DNA of 64,000 bases from Sciurus carolinensis. Its lineage: Eukaryota > Chordata > Mammalia > Rodentia > Sciuridae. The stretch spans positions 40,919,792 through 40,983,791 of the forward strand of contig NC_062222.1 in assembly GCF_902686445.1 (NCBI RefSeq), read 5' to 3'. Shown piece by piece: positions 12,732-24,409 of the stretch. Both the position numbers and the translations under genes were made by a program. Under the pieces are notes generated by a model, which made no database searches, was not told the DNA's origin, and saw only the letters and a program-made list of their open reading frames with translations. How positions within the stretch are numbered: the stretch's first letter is position 1; each line of letters begins with the position of its first letter.

Positions 12732-12849
12732 ATCAACTGGAAGTGATGAAAGAAATTGGTTTTATTTTGATACTATTGTCAACAATGGGGAAGAGAGCAC
12801 AGAGCAAGTCTGGATACTCAACTCCACTTTAAAAGTTGGGAAAGATTTT

Positions 12850-12985
12850 GTTTGTTTTACAGTACCAGGGATTGAACCTGGGTGTCACTGAGATGTTCCC
12901 AATCCATTTTATTTTTTATTTTGAGACAATGACTCACTAAGGTGCTGATTGGCCTCAAATTGTAATTCCTGGCAGGAGTTTTTAA
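12850..12985 (-). mobile_element. B1-dID SINE fragment
   Basis: Antisense ID half (12857-12895, B box on the minus strand near 12866-12878), linker, and a truncated antisense B1 half ending near 12985. It is diverged. Confidence 0.65.
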
Positions 12986-13184
12986 GAGCTAGGGTGAATG
13001 GAGCTTAGGTCATTTCTTCTTTATTTACAGATCTAAGTAAAACTTAGAAGCTCTGGAATAGTTTTGTGATTACAAAATTAATTGATTCCCATTGAGTAAA
13101 ATTTACAAAATACAGAAAAAATAATTTATCAAATTAACAAACACTAAAACAAATGACAAACCTTGAATGGCTTTCTGTTGGAAT

Positions 13185-13352
13185 GGATTCTTCTGAGGGA
13201 CGGAGGGTATGAAAGATGGTAGAATGAGATGGACATCATTACCCTATGTACATGTATGGTATGAATCCACATCATGCACAACCCTAGAAACGAAAAGATG
13301 TACCCCATTTGTGTACAATGAATCAAAATGCAGTTTGTAAAATAAAAAAAAG
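13185..13352 (+). mobile_element. LINE-1 3' UTR fragment
   Basis: Plus-strand 3' UTR sequence contains the 'catcattaccctatgta' segment that also ends the full-length element at about 36790-36812. It runs into an A-rich tail near 13340-13352. It is strongly 5'-truncated. Confidence 0.75.
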
Positions 13353-13619
13353 AGAACAATACAATATTTCATTTAGGGCCGTGCATGCTTCAACCATATC
13401 CCCTTTTACCTTTCACTACTGAGCATGCTACAAGTCATGAAGTCTTTGAAAATGTAATTTGTTCTAGCAGAAATGTCATCTCTTACTTCTCACAGAGTTT
13501 TCTTATTTTAAACAGATACACTTAGGGATACATTTCCTTAATCACCTTATGTTGAATAAAACTTCACATAAATTCTTCCACATACTGAGGAATAATCAAC
13601 TTTGTCAATTTTACCTGCT

Positions 13620-13745
13620 CCATCTGTCCATTGGCCTTGTTTTGCTGAATGTTCCACTAGCATGTAGGTTCCATGAAGACAGTGACCACATTTCTTTCAT
13701 ATTCATCACCATACTCTAGTCTAATACCTAGTTTGACAAAGAGTA
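13620..13745 (+). mobile_element. L2-like 3' end (tentative)
   Basis: The segment with 'atgtaggttccatgaagaca' looks like the conserved 3' part shared by L2 LINEs and related MIR SINEs. It is ancient and diverged, and there is no clear end. Confidence 0.4.
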
Positions 13746-13899
13746 GTTTGTTGGGTTGTTAATCTTTCCTTAACCATGATGCAAACAGATTACTCTTAAA
13801 AATAATGATTAAAATATTCAAACAGAAAGTGAATGTGAAATAAAACTAATTCCAATAGATCCTGAAGTGCTGTTTCCTATAGCTTGTGTTAGTGCACAA

Positions 13900-14045
13900 A
13901 GCATTTGTCTTCTCTTTCATATATTTTCTTATCTGTAAAAAAAGCTAATAATAGTGACAGTTAAACAGATTTTTAGTAAAATAAAATAAGTGAATAAGTG
14001 TAAAGGCTTAGAACCTTTCCCAGAATATCAATATGCACTAAAAAT
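13900..14045 (+). mobile_element. MIR SINE
   Basis: Fossil MIR 3' half: a 'tttcttatctgtaaaa' core, a spacer, then the 'gtaaaggcttagaac' segment and tail near 14010-14040. The element predates rodents. Confidence 0.55.
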
Positions 14046-14094
14046 AGTAATTATTAATTTCATATAAAAATTAAAAATGATTAATGATCATATT

Positions 14095-14634
14095 GAAGCC
14101 AGAATTAAGGACAGGTAGTTAGTGTAGAAATAGGGGATTGGGTCAATTCGAGGAAATGAAGCCATGAAGCCATCTGCCTCTGGAAGTTGGAGACTGCCCC
14201 TGGAAGAATGGAATGTCAAGGATCTCCAGAGCTCATTGATTACCAGATTTACCTGCCTTTATCAAGGACTGCAAGCAAGGAGCTGCTAATTAATGACCCC
14301 TGAGCCCTTACCTGCCTGAATCACCTTGGCCCTCCCCCTGCCCATGGCTTCTCACTTAATGCAAAACCAGGCCTAGTCATGTAGGCAGGAAGGACAGATA
14401 AGGGGGGGAGAACTGGAAAACAAAAGAGACTTTAACCTATAAAAGATGTAGGGTGTGCTCACTTCTTGGGACCTTAGAACATCAGCCATGGCCCCCTTCT
14501 TCCTGCTGGGGAGAAGTCTGTATTATTACCTTTAAATAAAACCTGCTTAATATGCTTGCCTTGGCGTGCTTCTCTAGTGTTCAATCTTCAACATTAGAAG
14601 GAGCAGAACCCGTCACCATTAAATGGCGGTATCA
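14095..14634 (+). mobile_element. Solo LTR, family with 4-bp duplications, copy A
   Basis: A 540-bp LTR starts with TG (14095) and ends with CA (14634), flanked by the 4-bp repeat atat (14091-14094 and 14635-14638). It holds a TATA-like 'tataaaa' near 14440 and a polyadenylation signal aataaa near 14536. Two further copies of the family lie inverted at 23807-24364 and 40957-41499. A 4-bp duplication is usual for gammaretrovirus-like (class I) elements, but the internal region is absent, so the class is an inference. Confidence 0.85.
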
Positions 14635-14984
14635 ATATGTGCTACAAAAGAATATACTTTAATACTTTTGTTATTTTAAAATATTTCTCTCAGATATTTC
14701 ACAACTTTGTAAAACATAATCAAAGGCACATTCATGAGCCTTCCATGACTTACATAGCATAGTTTATAGAAGATTGCTTTACAAAGTTGAAGCCAAAGAA
14801 ATTATGAAGTAATTATATTCTACAAGGTCAAAAAATATAGTTTTCAGGATATGGTTTGTTTGAGATGAACTGATCTGCCTAGAAAAACTCATATTTATGT
14901 TTGAAAGGAGCAGACTTGGATGTCTGAGGAATAAATGGCAAGCCCTTAGTGGACCTCAAGCCAAAAAAGACATAAGTGTCACGA

Positions 14985-15465
14985 GAGTGCTGCACCAGGG
15001 AGATAAGGCACCATCTAGACAAGAATTGGAAACAAGCCAAGAAGAAAAGTCTATAAACTCACCCCTCAGACAGCTCCTTGGCTCAGCCCAGATCTCCTGG
15101 CGAATCCCCGTCAGCCAGGTTCACGAGCCCCACGGATCATCCCTCCAGACTGCTGAGACTCCGCTGCTCTGACGGCTTCATGACCAGTGGAGCCTGCCTG
15201 TCCTCGATTCCCAGACCATCCATTGGAGGAAGTTCCGAGACCAGCTGTTGTCTTCCCTCTAAGATACGTCGCATTCGGGGTCCTCGGAACGGACAAGGCA
15301 GAAAGGACTTTGGACTATTTGATTGAGGTGTGTTTATTTGCCATACGATTTGATTGATGTGTGATATTAGGAATATTAAGGTTTGTGTTATCCTGAGTGT
15401 ATCAAATAAAGCCAACTTGTTTGGAACCAAATTCTAGTCACTTGCCTCTCTGCCGCTGGCGACAA
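14985..15465 (+). mobile_element. LTR-like segment (tentative)
   Basis: This is a GC-rich block in AT-rich surroundings, with CpGs preserved at 15100-15300 and a polyadenylation signal in 'tcaaataaagcc' (about 15402-15413). It ends near a CA at about 15464. The composition and signal fit a young LTR. No target duplication or second copy was found here, so the ends are uncertain. The short open frames inside it are not convincing genes. Confidence 0.4.
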
Positions 15466-15726
15466 TGTTGCAGTTAGTGTTCATTATGATTCCATTCAAT
15501 GTGAACACTGTATAGATTAACAGCTTGTAGATAAACTCATAATATTCCAAAGGACCTTAGAAAATGTGCCTCATGTTACAAAAACTTCTCAGAAGCCATA
15601 ATTTAGCTGCCTCAAATCACCTCTTTTAGCACTTTCCAAATTTGCCCACCTCACCTTGCCAAATTCCAAGGTCACTTTGTGATGTTTGCATATTCAATAT
15701 ATATGTTTTCACATCTTCAAGGTGTG

Positions 15727-15812
15727 TTTTTTTTTTTTTTTTTTACAGCATCCTATTGATTTGATTTGTTTCAATGACAAAACCTTTTTTTTTTTTTTTT
15801 TTTTTTTTTTCC
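15727..15812. repeat. Two poly-T tracts
   Basis: T tracts lie at about 15727-15745 and 15786-15811. They may be the remains of minus-strand retroposon tails, but no attached element is recognised. Confidence 0.8.
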
Positions 15813-16207
15813 CTATATGTCAAACACATTTCTCAGATTGGGAAAAGTAAGGTGAATATATTTCACTCTTTTCTCTATAGTTCAGATTCAATTTGGGGCA
15901 CATTGACATACTGCTTCAACCATTATAATGTCATCAGTATATTTGTCTAGAAGAAAATCATGAAATTTTGAAAAACACGAAATGGTATTACATTAAAATA
16001 TTTAATAGTGTTAGATGTCATGAATGTGGGAGAAAAAAGAGCTTATATCACACTTTATTAGGTAGTGTCAAATAACTAAATGTTTCAATCAAATAAAAAT
16101 AAAAATTCAATGTTTCATTTGTGTCTACTGGTCTCTTCTTCAATTCTATATTTTAATGCAACTTAAATATTTTTTTTAAAAAATATATACCTTTAATTTC
16201 TCCCTGT

Positions 16208-16377
16208 CAGTGATTCTCAAAATTATCTGTGCATTGAAGTTTCCTGGGAAACATTAAATATTATTCATCCCTTGGCTCAGGGATTTAGATTTAATTCATT
16301 TTAGTGCTGTCTCAACAATGAGATTCTTAAAATCTCTCTCAATTAATTCTAATGTACAACTGAAGTTGAGAATCAGT
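16208..16377 (+). mobile_element. MER5-type hAT DNA transposon fossil
   Basis: A 170-bp non-autonomous element has terminal inverted repeats: cagtgattctcaa at the left and ttgagaatcagt at the right. Internal pieces such as 'cctgggaaacatt' fit the MER5A/B consensus. The orientation is nominal. No 8-bp target duplication can be made out any more. Confidence 0.75.
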
Positions 16378-16713
16378 TTCAAAAAATACTCTATCTCTAC
16401 ACTTTAACTCTTTCATTGATCTAATTACAACTCATTTGTCTACATTTCAGACAAATTGTCATTTTTCCAGGGAAACCTAACCTGATATACCTGATATTTA
16501 ATTTAAACTCCTGTACTATTCTGATGTTTTCCTGATCAAAACACTGAAAATGTTACTGATAAACATATTTAGTGTTTAACTTTTCTACAAGAATACTCTG
16601 AGAACAGTGGAAGCTTCTGGGTTTTCTTCTTTTTTTGTGTGCTATTCCTTTTTACTGCCAATATATACTAGGTCTCAAATAAAAAACTCACACCAAGAGG
16701 CAGAAGTTTCCAC

Positions 16714-16817
16714 AATACTATAATATTCTATATATTGAACACTAAATTGTTCACTAAATACTATAATTGAACAGTAAATACTATAATATTCTATATATTG
16801 AGTAACTAAATTGTTTA
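16714..16817. repeat. 63-bp-period tandem duplication
   Basis: A segment of about 40 bp (tactataatattctatatat and following) occurs at 16714 and again at 16777 with small differences. This is a local tandem duplication of AT-rich DNA. Confidence 0.8.
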
Positions 16818-17490
16818 TAAGCTACTGAATATGACATGATAAAGAATTTACAAACATTAATTCTGAATCTCAATAGCTTTCTTAAGTGACAAATAGATAA
16901 AACAAAATAATACACTAAAAAGGCAAATAGAATTTCCCAAGGTCAGAAGCTAGGAAATACAGTCAAATCCAAAGCATCACACTGCATTTCAATAACTTCA
17001 GAAAAATACTATAAAGACATTAGATATATACCAAAACAGATGAGGTTATTTTGGTATGTATAAATTTTTTGTCTTGGCAGATATCAAATAGGTATTTTAT
17101 ATCTCATGTGTTTACATTGCATTTGAATTACCATTTACTCCCAGAAGACTAATCTACAATTCTTTCTAGAATTGCAACACAAACTTGAATGCTACCATGT
17201 TGTCATTAATCTCAACGATTTTATTTTTAGTATTTACCTTCTACACATCCATAAAGTGTGGAAATGTATATAATTTAAAGAGATAATTTTGTCTTCATTA
17301 TGAAATTTTTTAAAAATATGAAATTTTAAAATAATGTAAATTTTTGTTCATTTTGTATAAATTTCTGTTTAGAACGTAATGAGTTCATATTTTTTTTTTC
17401 TGAAATATCAACATCAATAGTTCTTTATTGAGAAAAAAGGGATCCTCTACTAGGCTTGGGTGATCAGAATACAAACAGATTATTATGTAG

Positions 17491-17895
17491 TGTTGGGGTC
17501 TTAAGCCCCCTTGCTCTTCTTGACCAGAGACAAGGGAAGGGGACACTCCCCAACAAGGTCAGACCAGGATAGGTAGGGCTGGCTGACCAGCTGCTCCCAG
17601 CCCTTACTGTTTATTGAGGAAATCACACAGCTTTTATGTGTAGGGTGGGGGCTAGGCAGGAACCAATCAGCTTAAAGGTCAGCAAGGCATGGGGGTTCAC
17701 ACAGGTGAGAGTCCCATAGGACTATATTGCAAGCACAAACTGATCACATTCACGGAACTGTTGTTAACCAATCCCTGACGGTGGTCCGATTTATCATCAT
17801 TAACTCTTGAAACCGCCTTTGAGGCCCTGATCCTGCTCACCCACCAGGAAGTAAGGAGTCAACCTGAGTTAGTTAACATGTCATTAGTCCCAACA
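17491..17895 (-). mobile_element. Class II solo LTR, same family as the ERV at 55-60 kb
   Basis: Read on the minus strand, this 405-bp LTR begins TGTTGGGACTAATGACA and ends with CA. It is flanked by the 6-bp duplication atgtag (17485-17490 and 17896-17901). It matches the LTRs at 55094-55543 and 59536-59985 over most of its length, including the TATA-like 'cataaaagc' region. It differs in two ways: it has a canonical aataaa signal (minus strand, 17610-17615) where the ERV LTRs read aatgaa, and it lacks about 45 bp just downstream of that point. A solo LTR arises by recombination between the two LTRs of a full provirus. Confidence 0.92.
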
Positions 17896-17901
17896 ATGTA
17901 G

Positions 17902-19110
17902 AGCATACCTACATTAATGAAAGGCCTTATTTTGTTGTACAAATTTAAATTATTTTGTATTTTTTAGAAATATATACTATTAAACTCATTCTAATTCAAA
18001 ATTTTTAGTATATATTTTTCCCTGAAAAGTATATAGGGTGGATGATAAATATATGTATAATAATATTCAGCAGAGATTATCGTTCTAGAGAATTATTTCA
18101 AATACCAAAAATAAAATGTTTGCAGCTTTGGAACTTAAGAACATATTAAACCTAAAGAAAATGAATGTTTTGTATCACATTTTTTTACCTACAGAAAATG
18201 TTTAGTTTGCAAAATGATATTTTCATATGAATATACTATACAATTCTTTTTGTGAACAGTCAAATTTATAGGGTCTTTATTGTATTGATTGTTTTACATG
18301 TTTTCAGGTTGAAGCTGAGTATGGTTATTGCATTATTATTTTTCATTTGGAACTTAATGATTTTCTGCCAGTAACTTACAGGTCAATTTTTAAAAAGAAA
18401 GAGTTGTTGTAATCACTTGATTAATACATTTTGTAAAAGATAGTACCATAATTGAAACTCTTTCATCAGTCTGTCAGGTCTATAACAGAGTTTTGATGTT
18501 GTTGCCACTTTAAGAATTGTTGAAGATTCTTTTTTGAACAGATTCTTTTTCATCAGGAAATTTTAAAATTCACATTAGACATTTCACATTATTTGCCTGA
18601 GTAAAAAATTAGGCATGATAAATTGATTATTTAATATTCAATATTATTGATTTTAGGAGTAAATTTTTATCACATTTGGAATTACTTTTTGAGAAATTAT
18701 CCAAGTTTTATTGTCATATTTCCTTTTAAACTTAAGGAAGTTTGACAGAAAAAAGTATCAAAGTACTTTTGTTTTGGAAACCACATGTAATTGTAATCTC
18801 ATGGTAACTTTACACATTCATTAAGCAAAATTTCCTCCTATTGTTAAAAGATTTTATTTGAAAATATATAAAGTAAGCAACACAAAATCATTTCCAATAT
18901 GAAATTTTAAACTTAGTCTATTTGCCTACTTTAGCATTGTAATTTACCTATAAATTAGATGATTCATAGATGTTATCCATCAGGAAAACTTTGCCTAAAT
19001 TAAGGTATTTTCACCAATTGGACACTGAATTTTGTATTAATATATGGTTAACAACCATTGCATAACTGCTGTTTTTGGACTGAAAACTCAATTAGTACTT
19101 TTATGTTGTT
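17902..19110. other. AT-rich sequence, nothing recognised
   Basis: About 1.2 kb in which I recognise no repeat, gene or structural RNA. Confidence 0.45.
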
Positions 19111-19112
19111 TA

Positions 19113-19195
19113 TTATGTGTTGCTGGGGGTCAAACCCAGGGCCTCAAGCATGGCAGGTGAGCATTCTACCACTGATTCACATCCTTAGTCCCTCA
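19113..19195 (-). mobile_element. ID SINE, diverged
   Basis: Antisense ID body with the minus-strand B box near 19124-19138 and the A box near 19165-19180. Old copy. Confidence 0.7.
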
Positions 19196-19429
19196 ATGAG
19201 GACTTTTTGAAAAAGTTTAACTAATAGAAAATATAATTAACTAGGAATAAGAAGGTATGAATTAATATTTTAGCTCTTACTCTACATAACTAAACTACTT
19301 TAGAAAGTCAGTTTTACATTTCTAACCATTACTATGTATTATTTTGATAATTAGAATAGAAAGACTCTTTCAATGAAATATTCACCTTCATGAAAATAGA
19401 TAGAATTAAGTACTGAGGGTTATGGAAAA

Positions 19430-19905
19430 TAATATTTCTAAAGGACAGGTCCCCAAGAAAAAATGGAGAGACAATGTAAATTGGGAGGTACGAGGGGGAA
19501 CTGGTCTAATATTATACCTCTCCCTGCACACTCCTTCCTAATAACAATAAGTCTTAAACTTTGATCTTCCCCCAGTCCTAAATTGACCCTAAATGGAGGC
19601 ACAGCAAATATTGAAACTCTGGGCAACAATGGATCCCAGAGAAAGAACAATGGGTTTTAATCTTTTTGCAACCACCCTCCTAAGTTAAAGTTTTAACCTG
19701 TACAACTAGCCCCTGATAGTCAAAACTGCATGTACACGGCTTCCAATGATTAGATCATTGTACTCTCTAAACCCAGAATACCCTACATAACATAAATATG
19801 ACAATTTCCCATCCAGAAAATGGGCCCCAACAGCGCCTGAGTCCTCAAAGGAATAAAGGCTTCTCTGAATTCGCTGAGGTCTGCTTCCCATCCTTCTGTG
19901 CTTAT
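19430..19905 (+). mobile_element. LTR-like segment (tentative)
   Basis: This is a block of more balanced composition with a polyadenylation signal aataaa at about 19851-19856, followed by a T/C-rich region, as in the R-U5 part of an LTR. No partner copy and no target duplication were found. It could be another kind of old repeat. Confidence 0.3.
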
Positions 19906-20328
19906 AAGTACATATAATTAGTATGTTTATAGGTCCTTGAATTTGCTTTTATTAAAAGGTTAACAAACAAATTCAATGTAGTATTAAGTTCATTAAATTC
20001 CTTCTTGAATTCTTTTTAATTTATCCATTTCAATGCCTTTATGATTCTTTCCTAAATTCATAGATATAGCCGTATCTCATATATCTAAGATTATTTGGTC
20101 TTATGATTGTTCTAGCTGTCCTAAGAAGTTGTGTTTTTGTTCTCTGTAATAGGCCATAAATCATAACTTATTTTGGACAATATTCCATTGTCATGGAAAA
20201 AAATCGACACTATCAAAATGAGAAAATTTGTCACAAAAATCTTGGATAAAACTCACTAAATATTTTTAATATAATTAATCATTAGGAAATATAAGTAAAA
20301 ATTATGTAACGGTTGTCCACTCCATCTT

Positions 20329-20743
20329 TGAATATAGCTCTGATGCTTATTTTTAAAAGGGATGTACTCCTTTTACTCTTCTCCCTCTCCCCCTCCCTAA
20401 CCTGGGGGCGGGAAACAAGATTACCCTGAGTTTTCTGTGCTCTCCAGGAAGGAAATATTTGCCAGAGGATCTAGGAAGTGAATATCTACCAAATTAACGA
20501 GTGAATTAACACAACATAAAAGCATCCTGGGACCCCCTGTCAGGGCATACCTAGAATGTAGCTTTTGAAGAGTTCCTGTAAAATCCCCCTGTTCCTCCTG
20601 TCAACACAATCACAGCCTCTAGGACAGGGTCCCCTGTGTTTCTCCTTTGCAAGCAAAGCAATAAACCTTCTTTTTCCTTTTTCTCAAAATCATGTCCTCA
20701 TTATTGAAATGGCATCAGGGACAAGGACTGAGTTTTGGTTACA
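20329..20743 (+). mobile_element. LTR, clustered family, copy 1
   Basis: Starts TGAATATAGCTC and ends near ttaca. It has a polyadenylation signal aataaa at about 20661-20666. The same sequence occurs inverted and more complete at 22667-23086, and partially at 22226-22515. The shared stretch 'gggaccaagattaccttgag'-type (20413-20432 here) marks the family. No target duplication is clear. Confidence 0.7.
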
Positions 20744-20804
20744 AATACATTGAGATATTACTTCATGCCCACTAATATTAAATAATAAAATAACAGGAGA
20801 AAAA

Positions 20805-20975
20805 TATCCAGATATGATGGATCCTGGGAAGGCTGAGGCAAGAAGGCTAGTTTGAGGCAGCCTAAGCAGTTTAGCAAGACCCAGTCTTAATATAAAAAGT
20901 AAAAAGAGTTGGGGATGAAGTTTGGTAGTTAAAGTGCCCTGGGTTTGATCCCCAGTCCTAAAAATAAATAAATAA
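20805..20975 (+). mobile_element. B1-dID SINE, 5' truncated
   Basis: Degenerate B1 half (20805-20888), A-rich linker, ID half (20910-20958; B box 'gggtttgatcccc'), then an AAATA-type tail. Confidence 0.75.
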
Positions 20976-21039
20976 GCCTTAAAAAAATAAAAAAGATTTT
21001 GGAGGATATGTAGACTTTGGAATCTTTTATTCACCAATG

Positions 21040-21250
21040 CTAGGAATGCATTTTGATTCATTGTACATAAAAGGGGTACTTCATTTCGTTCCTATGGTTG
21101 TACATGATGTAGATTCATACCATTCATGTAATCATACATGTCCATAGGGTAATGATGTCTGTCTTATTCCACCATTTTTCATACCCCGCCCTCATTTCCT
21201 TCTACATAATCTGAAGTTCCGCCATTCTTCTCTCATCCCCACACCCATAG
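21040..21250 (-). mobile_element. LINE-1 3' UTR fragment
   Basis: Minus-strand LINE-1 3' UTR, closely similar in layout to 2790-2990 (the same 'cattttgattcattgtaca' and 'tagattcataccatt' segments). Short, 5'-truncated copy. Confidence 0.75.
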
Positions 21251-21279
21251 TAGCACTTTTAATGAACAAAAAGTAAAAA

Positions 21280-21750
21280 AAAAAAAAAAAAAAGTTTCAT
21301 CAACATATTAATAGATAGACAAATGGGAATCAGATCAGTCTAGAAGAGGCAAAGGGCACTCTTTGGGAGAACTCAAACTTTGTTTTAACACTGGCAGGCT
21401 CAGTGGAGATCAAACTCCAAATTCTGAGTACCCATCTCCAGTTTTTCACAACATTTATAGGCTGCATGATAGAAGACCGTGAATGAGGTTTCCAGTGGGA
21501 TGCCTGTTCACAGAAGCAGAGTGTAACAAGGGGAAAAACTGGCTCTTCTAAATCTCCAACCTTGGGGATAAATCTCTAACCTTGGTCCAGAAGCCTCAAC
21601 AGGCTTACAATACAAAAGGTAGGGACCTATGTAGGGTCAATTAGGTTTTCTGAAGAAGGACAGGCTGAAAGGGGAAAAGGACTAACCCTCTCTTCAGGCA
21701 CTGGTTTCGATTTCATTTTACATCAGGCCTGGTTTTGTCATCCATCTCGT
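21280..21750. other. Unclassified moderate-GC block
   Basis: Holds an A tract at 21276-21293 and a block of mixed composition that could be an antisense LTR. I cannot assign it. Confidence 0.3.
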
Positions 21751-21754
21751 GCCT

Positions 21755-22095
21755 ACATACTATGAAATGTTATTCAGTCATGTGAAGGAGCAGAGCACTG
21801 ATACATGCTACAAAACAAATGAATCTTGAAAACATGCTTGGTGAAAGAAGTTAGACACCAAAGACCACACACATCCTGTGTTTCTATTTTTATACAATAT
21901 TCAGAATAAGTAAATCCATAGGGACAAATAACAAAATTATGGTTTTTTAAGGACTTTGGGAAGGGGAGAATGGGGACAGCATGTTTTCTTCTGTGTCAAT
22001 GAAAATGTTTAGAAACTAAATAAAAGTTGTGCTACATAACATTCTGAATGCACTATGCATGATTGAATTATACATTTTAAAATAGAAAAATGAAT
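21755..22095 (+). mobile_element. Ancient LINE-1 3' end
   Basis: The stretch 'tatgaaatgttattcagtca' near 21770 and a segment near 21905-21925 ('agtaaatccatagggaca') are typical of old mammalian LINE-1 ORF2-end and 3' UTR sequence. It ends in an AT-rich tail near 22090. Confidence 0.6.
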
Positions 22096-22225
22096 TTCAC
22101 TTCAATTAAATAAACATGGCTAATAAATTTATGACATAATTATGTAGTTGAAAATTTTTCCCAGTAAAATTAGCTGGAAAATCTTAATTTTTTTTTTCTA
22201 AAAAATGTTCATTATATTAATGCTG

Positions 22226-22515
22226 GCAAAAACTTGGTCCTTGTCCCCAATGCCAATCCAATAACAAGGTCAGGGTTTTGAGAAAAAGAAAAAAGAAGTC
22301 TAATTGCTTTGCTAGCAAAGGAGAAACACAGAGGACTCCTGTCCCAGACACTGTGATTCTGCATATCAGCAGGAACAGGGAGCTCTTAAAGGGGTGATTC
22401 AAAGGCTACACATTCCATGTGTTCTGTGTCTGGAGTTGTAATTCACTTGTGAATGTGGGAGATATTCAGTTTTGAGATCTTCTGGTACCATTTGAGATTT
22501 CTGCTATCTATTGAT
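22226..22515 (-). mobile_element. LTR, clustered family, copy 2 (partial)
   Basis: Minus-strand copy of the family seen at 20329-20743 and 22667-23086. It covers the U5/R side ('ggtccttgtccccaatgcca') and then loses similarity near 22515. The minus-strand polyadenylation signal of the family is not preserved. Confidence 0.65.
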
Positions 22516-22666
22516 GACTTTTCTTGTTTTTATCATCATGTGAGTTATCAAAGCTGAATGCAGTAATGTTATGAAGTTTAAAAAAAAATCTTAAAAATTT
22601 TTTAAGAATTGAAACATCCTGAAACATCCCTGTTCCCCGCCCAATTCATTATAATTTAAATAATTT

Positions 22667-23086
22667 TGTTACTGAAATCTCAGTCCTTGTCCCCAGTGCC
22701 AATTCAATAAGGAGGACAGGTTTTGGAATAAAAGGAAAAAGAAGTTTTTTTTTGCTTTGCGAGGAAAGGAGAAACAAGGGGAACTCCTGTCCCAGAGACT
22801 GATTTTGCCCATTAGGAAAAACAGGGCTTTTAAAGAAGTTATTCAAAGGCTACATTCCAGGTGTGTCCTGGCAGGGAGTCCCAGATGCACCCTCATGGTG
22901 TGTTGAAATTCACTTGTTAATTTGGGAGAAAGTCGCTTCCTAGTTCTTCTGGTGACATCTCTTTCCTGTGGAAAACAGATAACTCAAGGTAATCTTGGTC
23001 CCTGCCTCCAGGTTAGGGAAGTGGAGAGGGAGAAGAAGAAAAGAAAAATATGTTCCTTTTAAAATAAGCAGCAAGGGCTAAGTTCA
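22667..23086 (-). mobile_element. LTR, clustered family, copy 3
   Basis: The most complete minus-strand copy: 420 bp from tgttactgaaatc to gctaagttca. It aligns over its full length with the plus-strand copy at 20329-20743. No duplication of flanking bases was found, so exact ends are open. Confidence 0.7.
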
Positions 23087-23089
23087 AAA

Positions 23090-23800
23090 GGTAAAGTGGA
23101 CCACTGTTACAATTTCAAATATTCAAGGTCTTGATAAATATGTAAAATATTATACACAAAAAATACATGTGTGACTATAGTATTCTGATCTTTTAAATTT
23201 AAGATTCAATTACTTTTCCAACCCATTTGAATCTTACTTCAAGATGATTTTGAGATTTTTTTACATAATTTATTTAAGAAAATGTCTGGATAAAATGTAA
23301 GTTTTCCGATTCAAGAGGTTTTGCATTTGATTATCTGACATTTTGTGTATTTTATAACTTTGGTATTTCAAGGTCCTTAATGTTTGGTTTATTTTTTAAA
23401 GAAATACCCAGTCCCAAAAACAAGATTTCAATGATTGTTTGCTCACTTTATTTTTATCTATACTCAATGATTCTTGAAATTATCATTCCTGGATTTTAGA
23501 AAGTAATTATATGACAGTAATAGATTAATTTTTCCTCAATTTTTCATTATATCACCCTAAAGTCATATGCAAGGTTTAAACACTCAATATATTTGGAAAT
23601 GAATTTGTCCTTTTACCTCTAAAGTAGGAAAGATGGATAAAATTCTATCAATTCTAAGTCAAGAGATCTTTTAGAGTGTTGCCAGGAAAGAAATTGTCTC
23701 TTAGAATGATTTCCATAGCCTAACTCTTCTAATTATCTGATGAGTAAGCAAAAAAAGTGATAACAATTTTCCAAAAAGAAAGGAAACAAAGAAAAATCAC
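23090..23800. other. AT-rich sequence, nothing recognised
   Basis: No element or gene identified. Confidence 0.45.
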
Positions 23801-23806
23801 TAACAA

Positions 23807-24364
23807 TGATACCACCGGTTATTGGTGATCAGTTCTGCTTCCTCAGATGTTGAAGTATAACACCAGAAAAGCACTCCAAGGCAAGCATACGAAGCAGGTT
23901 TTATTTAAAGGTAGTAACACAGACTTCTCCCAGGAGGGAGAAGGGGGCCCTGGCTGGTTCTGATATCCCTGGAAGTGAGTGCACCCTGCGTCTTTTATAG
24001 ATTAGAGTCTCCTTTGTTCTCCAGCTCTCTTCCCACCTTATCTCTCTCCTCCTGACAACATGACCAGGCCCAGGAGATGCTGGTGAGATGGCAAAAAGGT
24101 GAGAAGCAGATGGGCAGGGCGAAGGGCCAAATGGAGTGATTTAGGCAGGTAGGGACTCAGGGGACATTAATTAGCAATTCCCTGTCTGTAGCCTTCTGGG
24201 TAAGGTAGTATAGGCAGGTAAACTTGGTAATCAAAAGGCCTCTGGAGACACTGACATTCCAGTCTCCCAGGGGTGGTTGCCAACTTCCCAGACTCGGATG
24301 GCCTCCATCCCTTGATTCAACCAGATTCCCTATCCTACACTAACTGTCCTCAATTCTGACTTCA
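23807..24364 (-). mobile_element. Solo LTR, family with 4-bp duplications, copy B
   Basis: 558 bp, inverted relative to copy A (14095-14634) and flanked by the 4-bp duplication acaa (23803-23806 and 24365-24368). The minus strand carries the 'tttaaataaaacctgctt' polyadenylation region (around 23896-23912) and a TATA-like element near 23993-24000. It is more diverged from copies A and C than these are from each other, judged by eye. Confidence 0.85.
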
Positions 24365-24394
24365 ACAATATTCATAGAAAAGAATGGCAGAAAT

Positions 24395-24407
24395 GGGGGG
24401 GGGGGGT
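24395..24407. repeat. Poly-G tract
   Basis: An uninterrupted run of at least eleven G, just 30 bp beyond solo LTR copy B. Confidence 0.9.
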
Positions 24408-24409
24408 GG

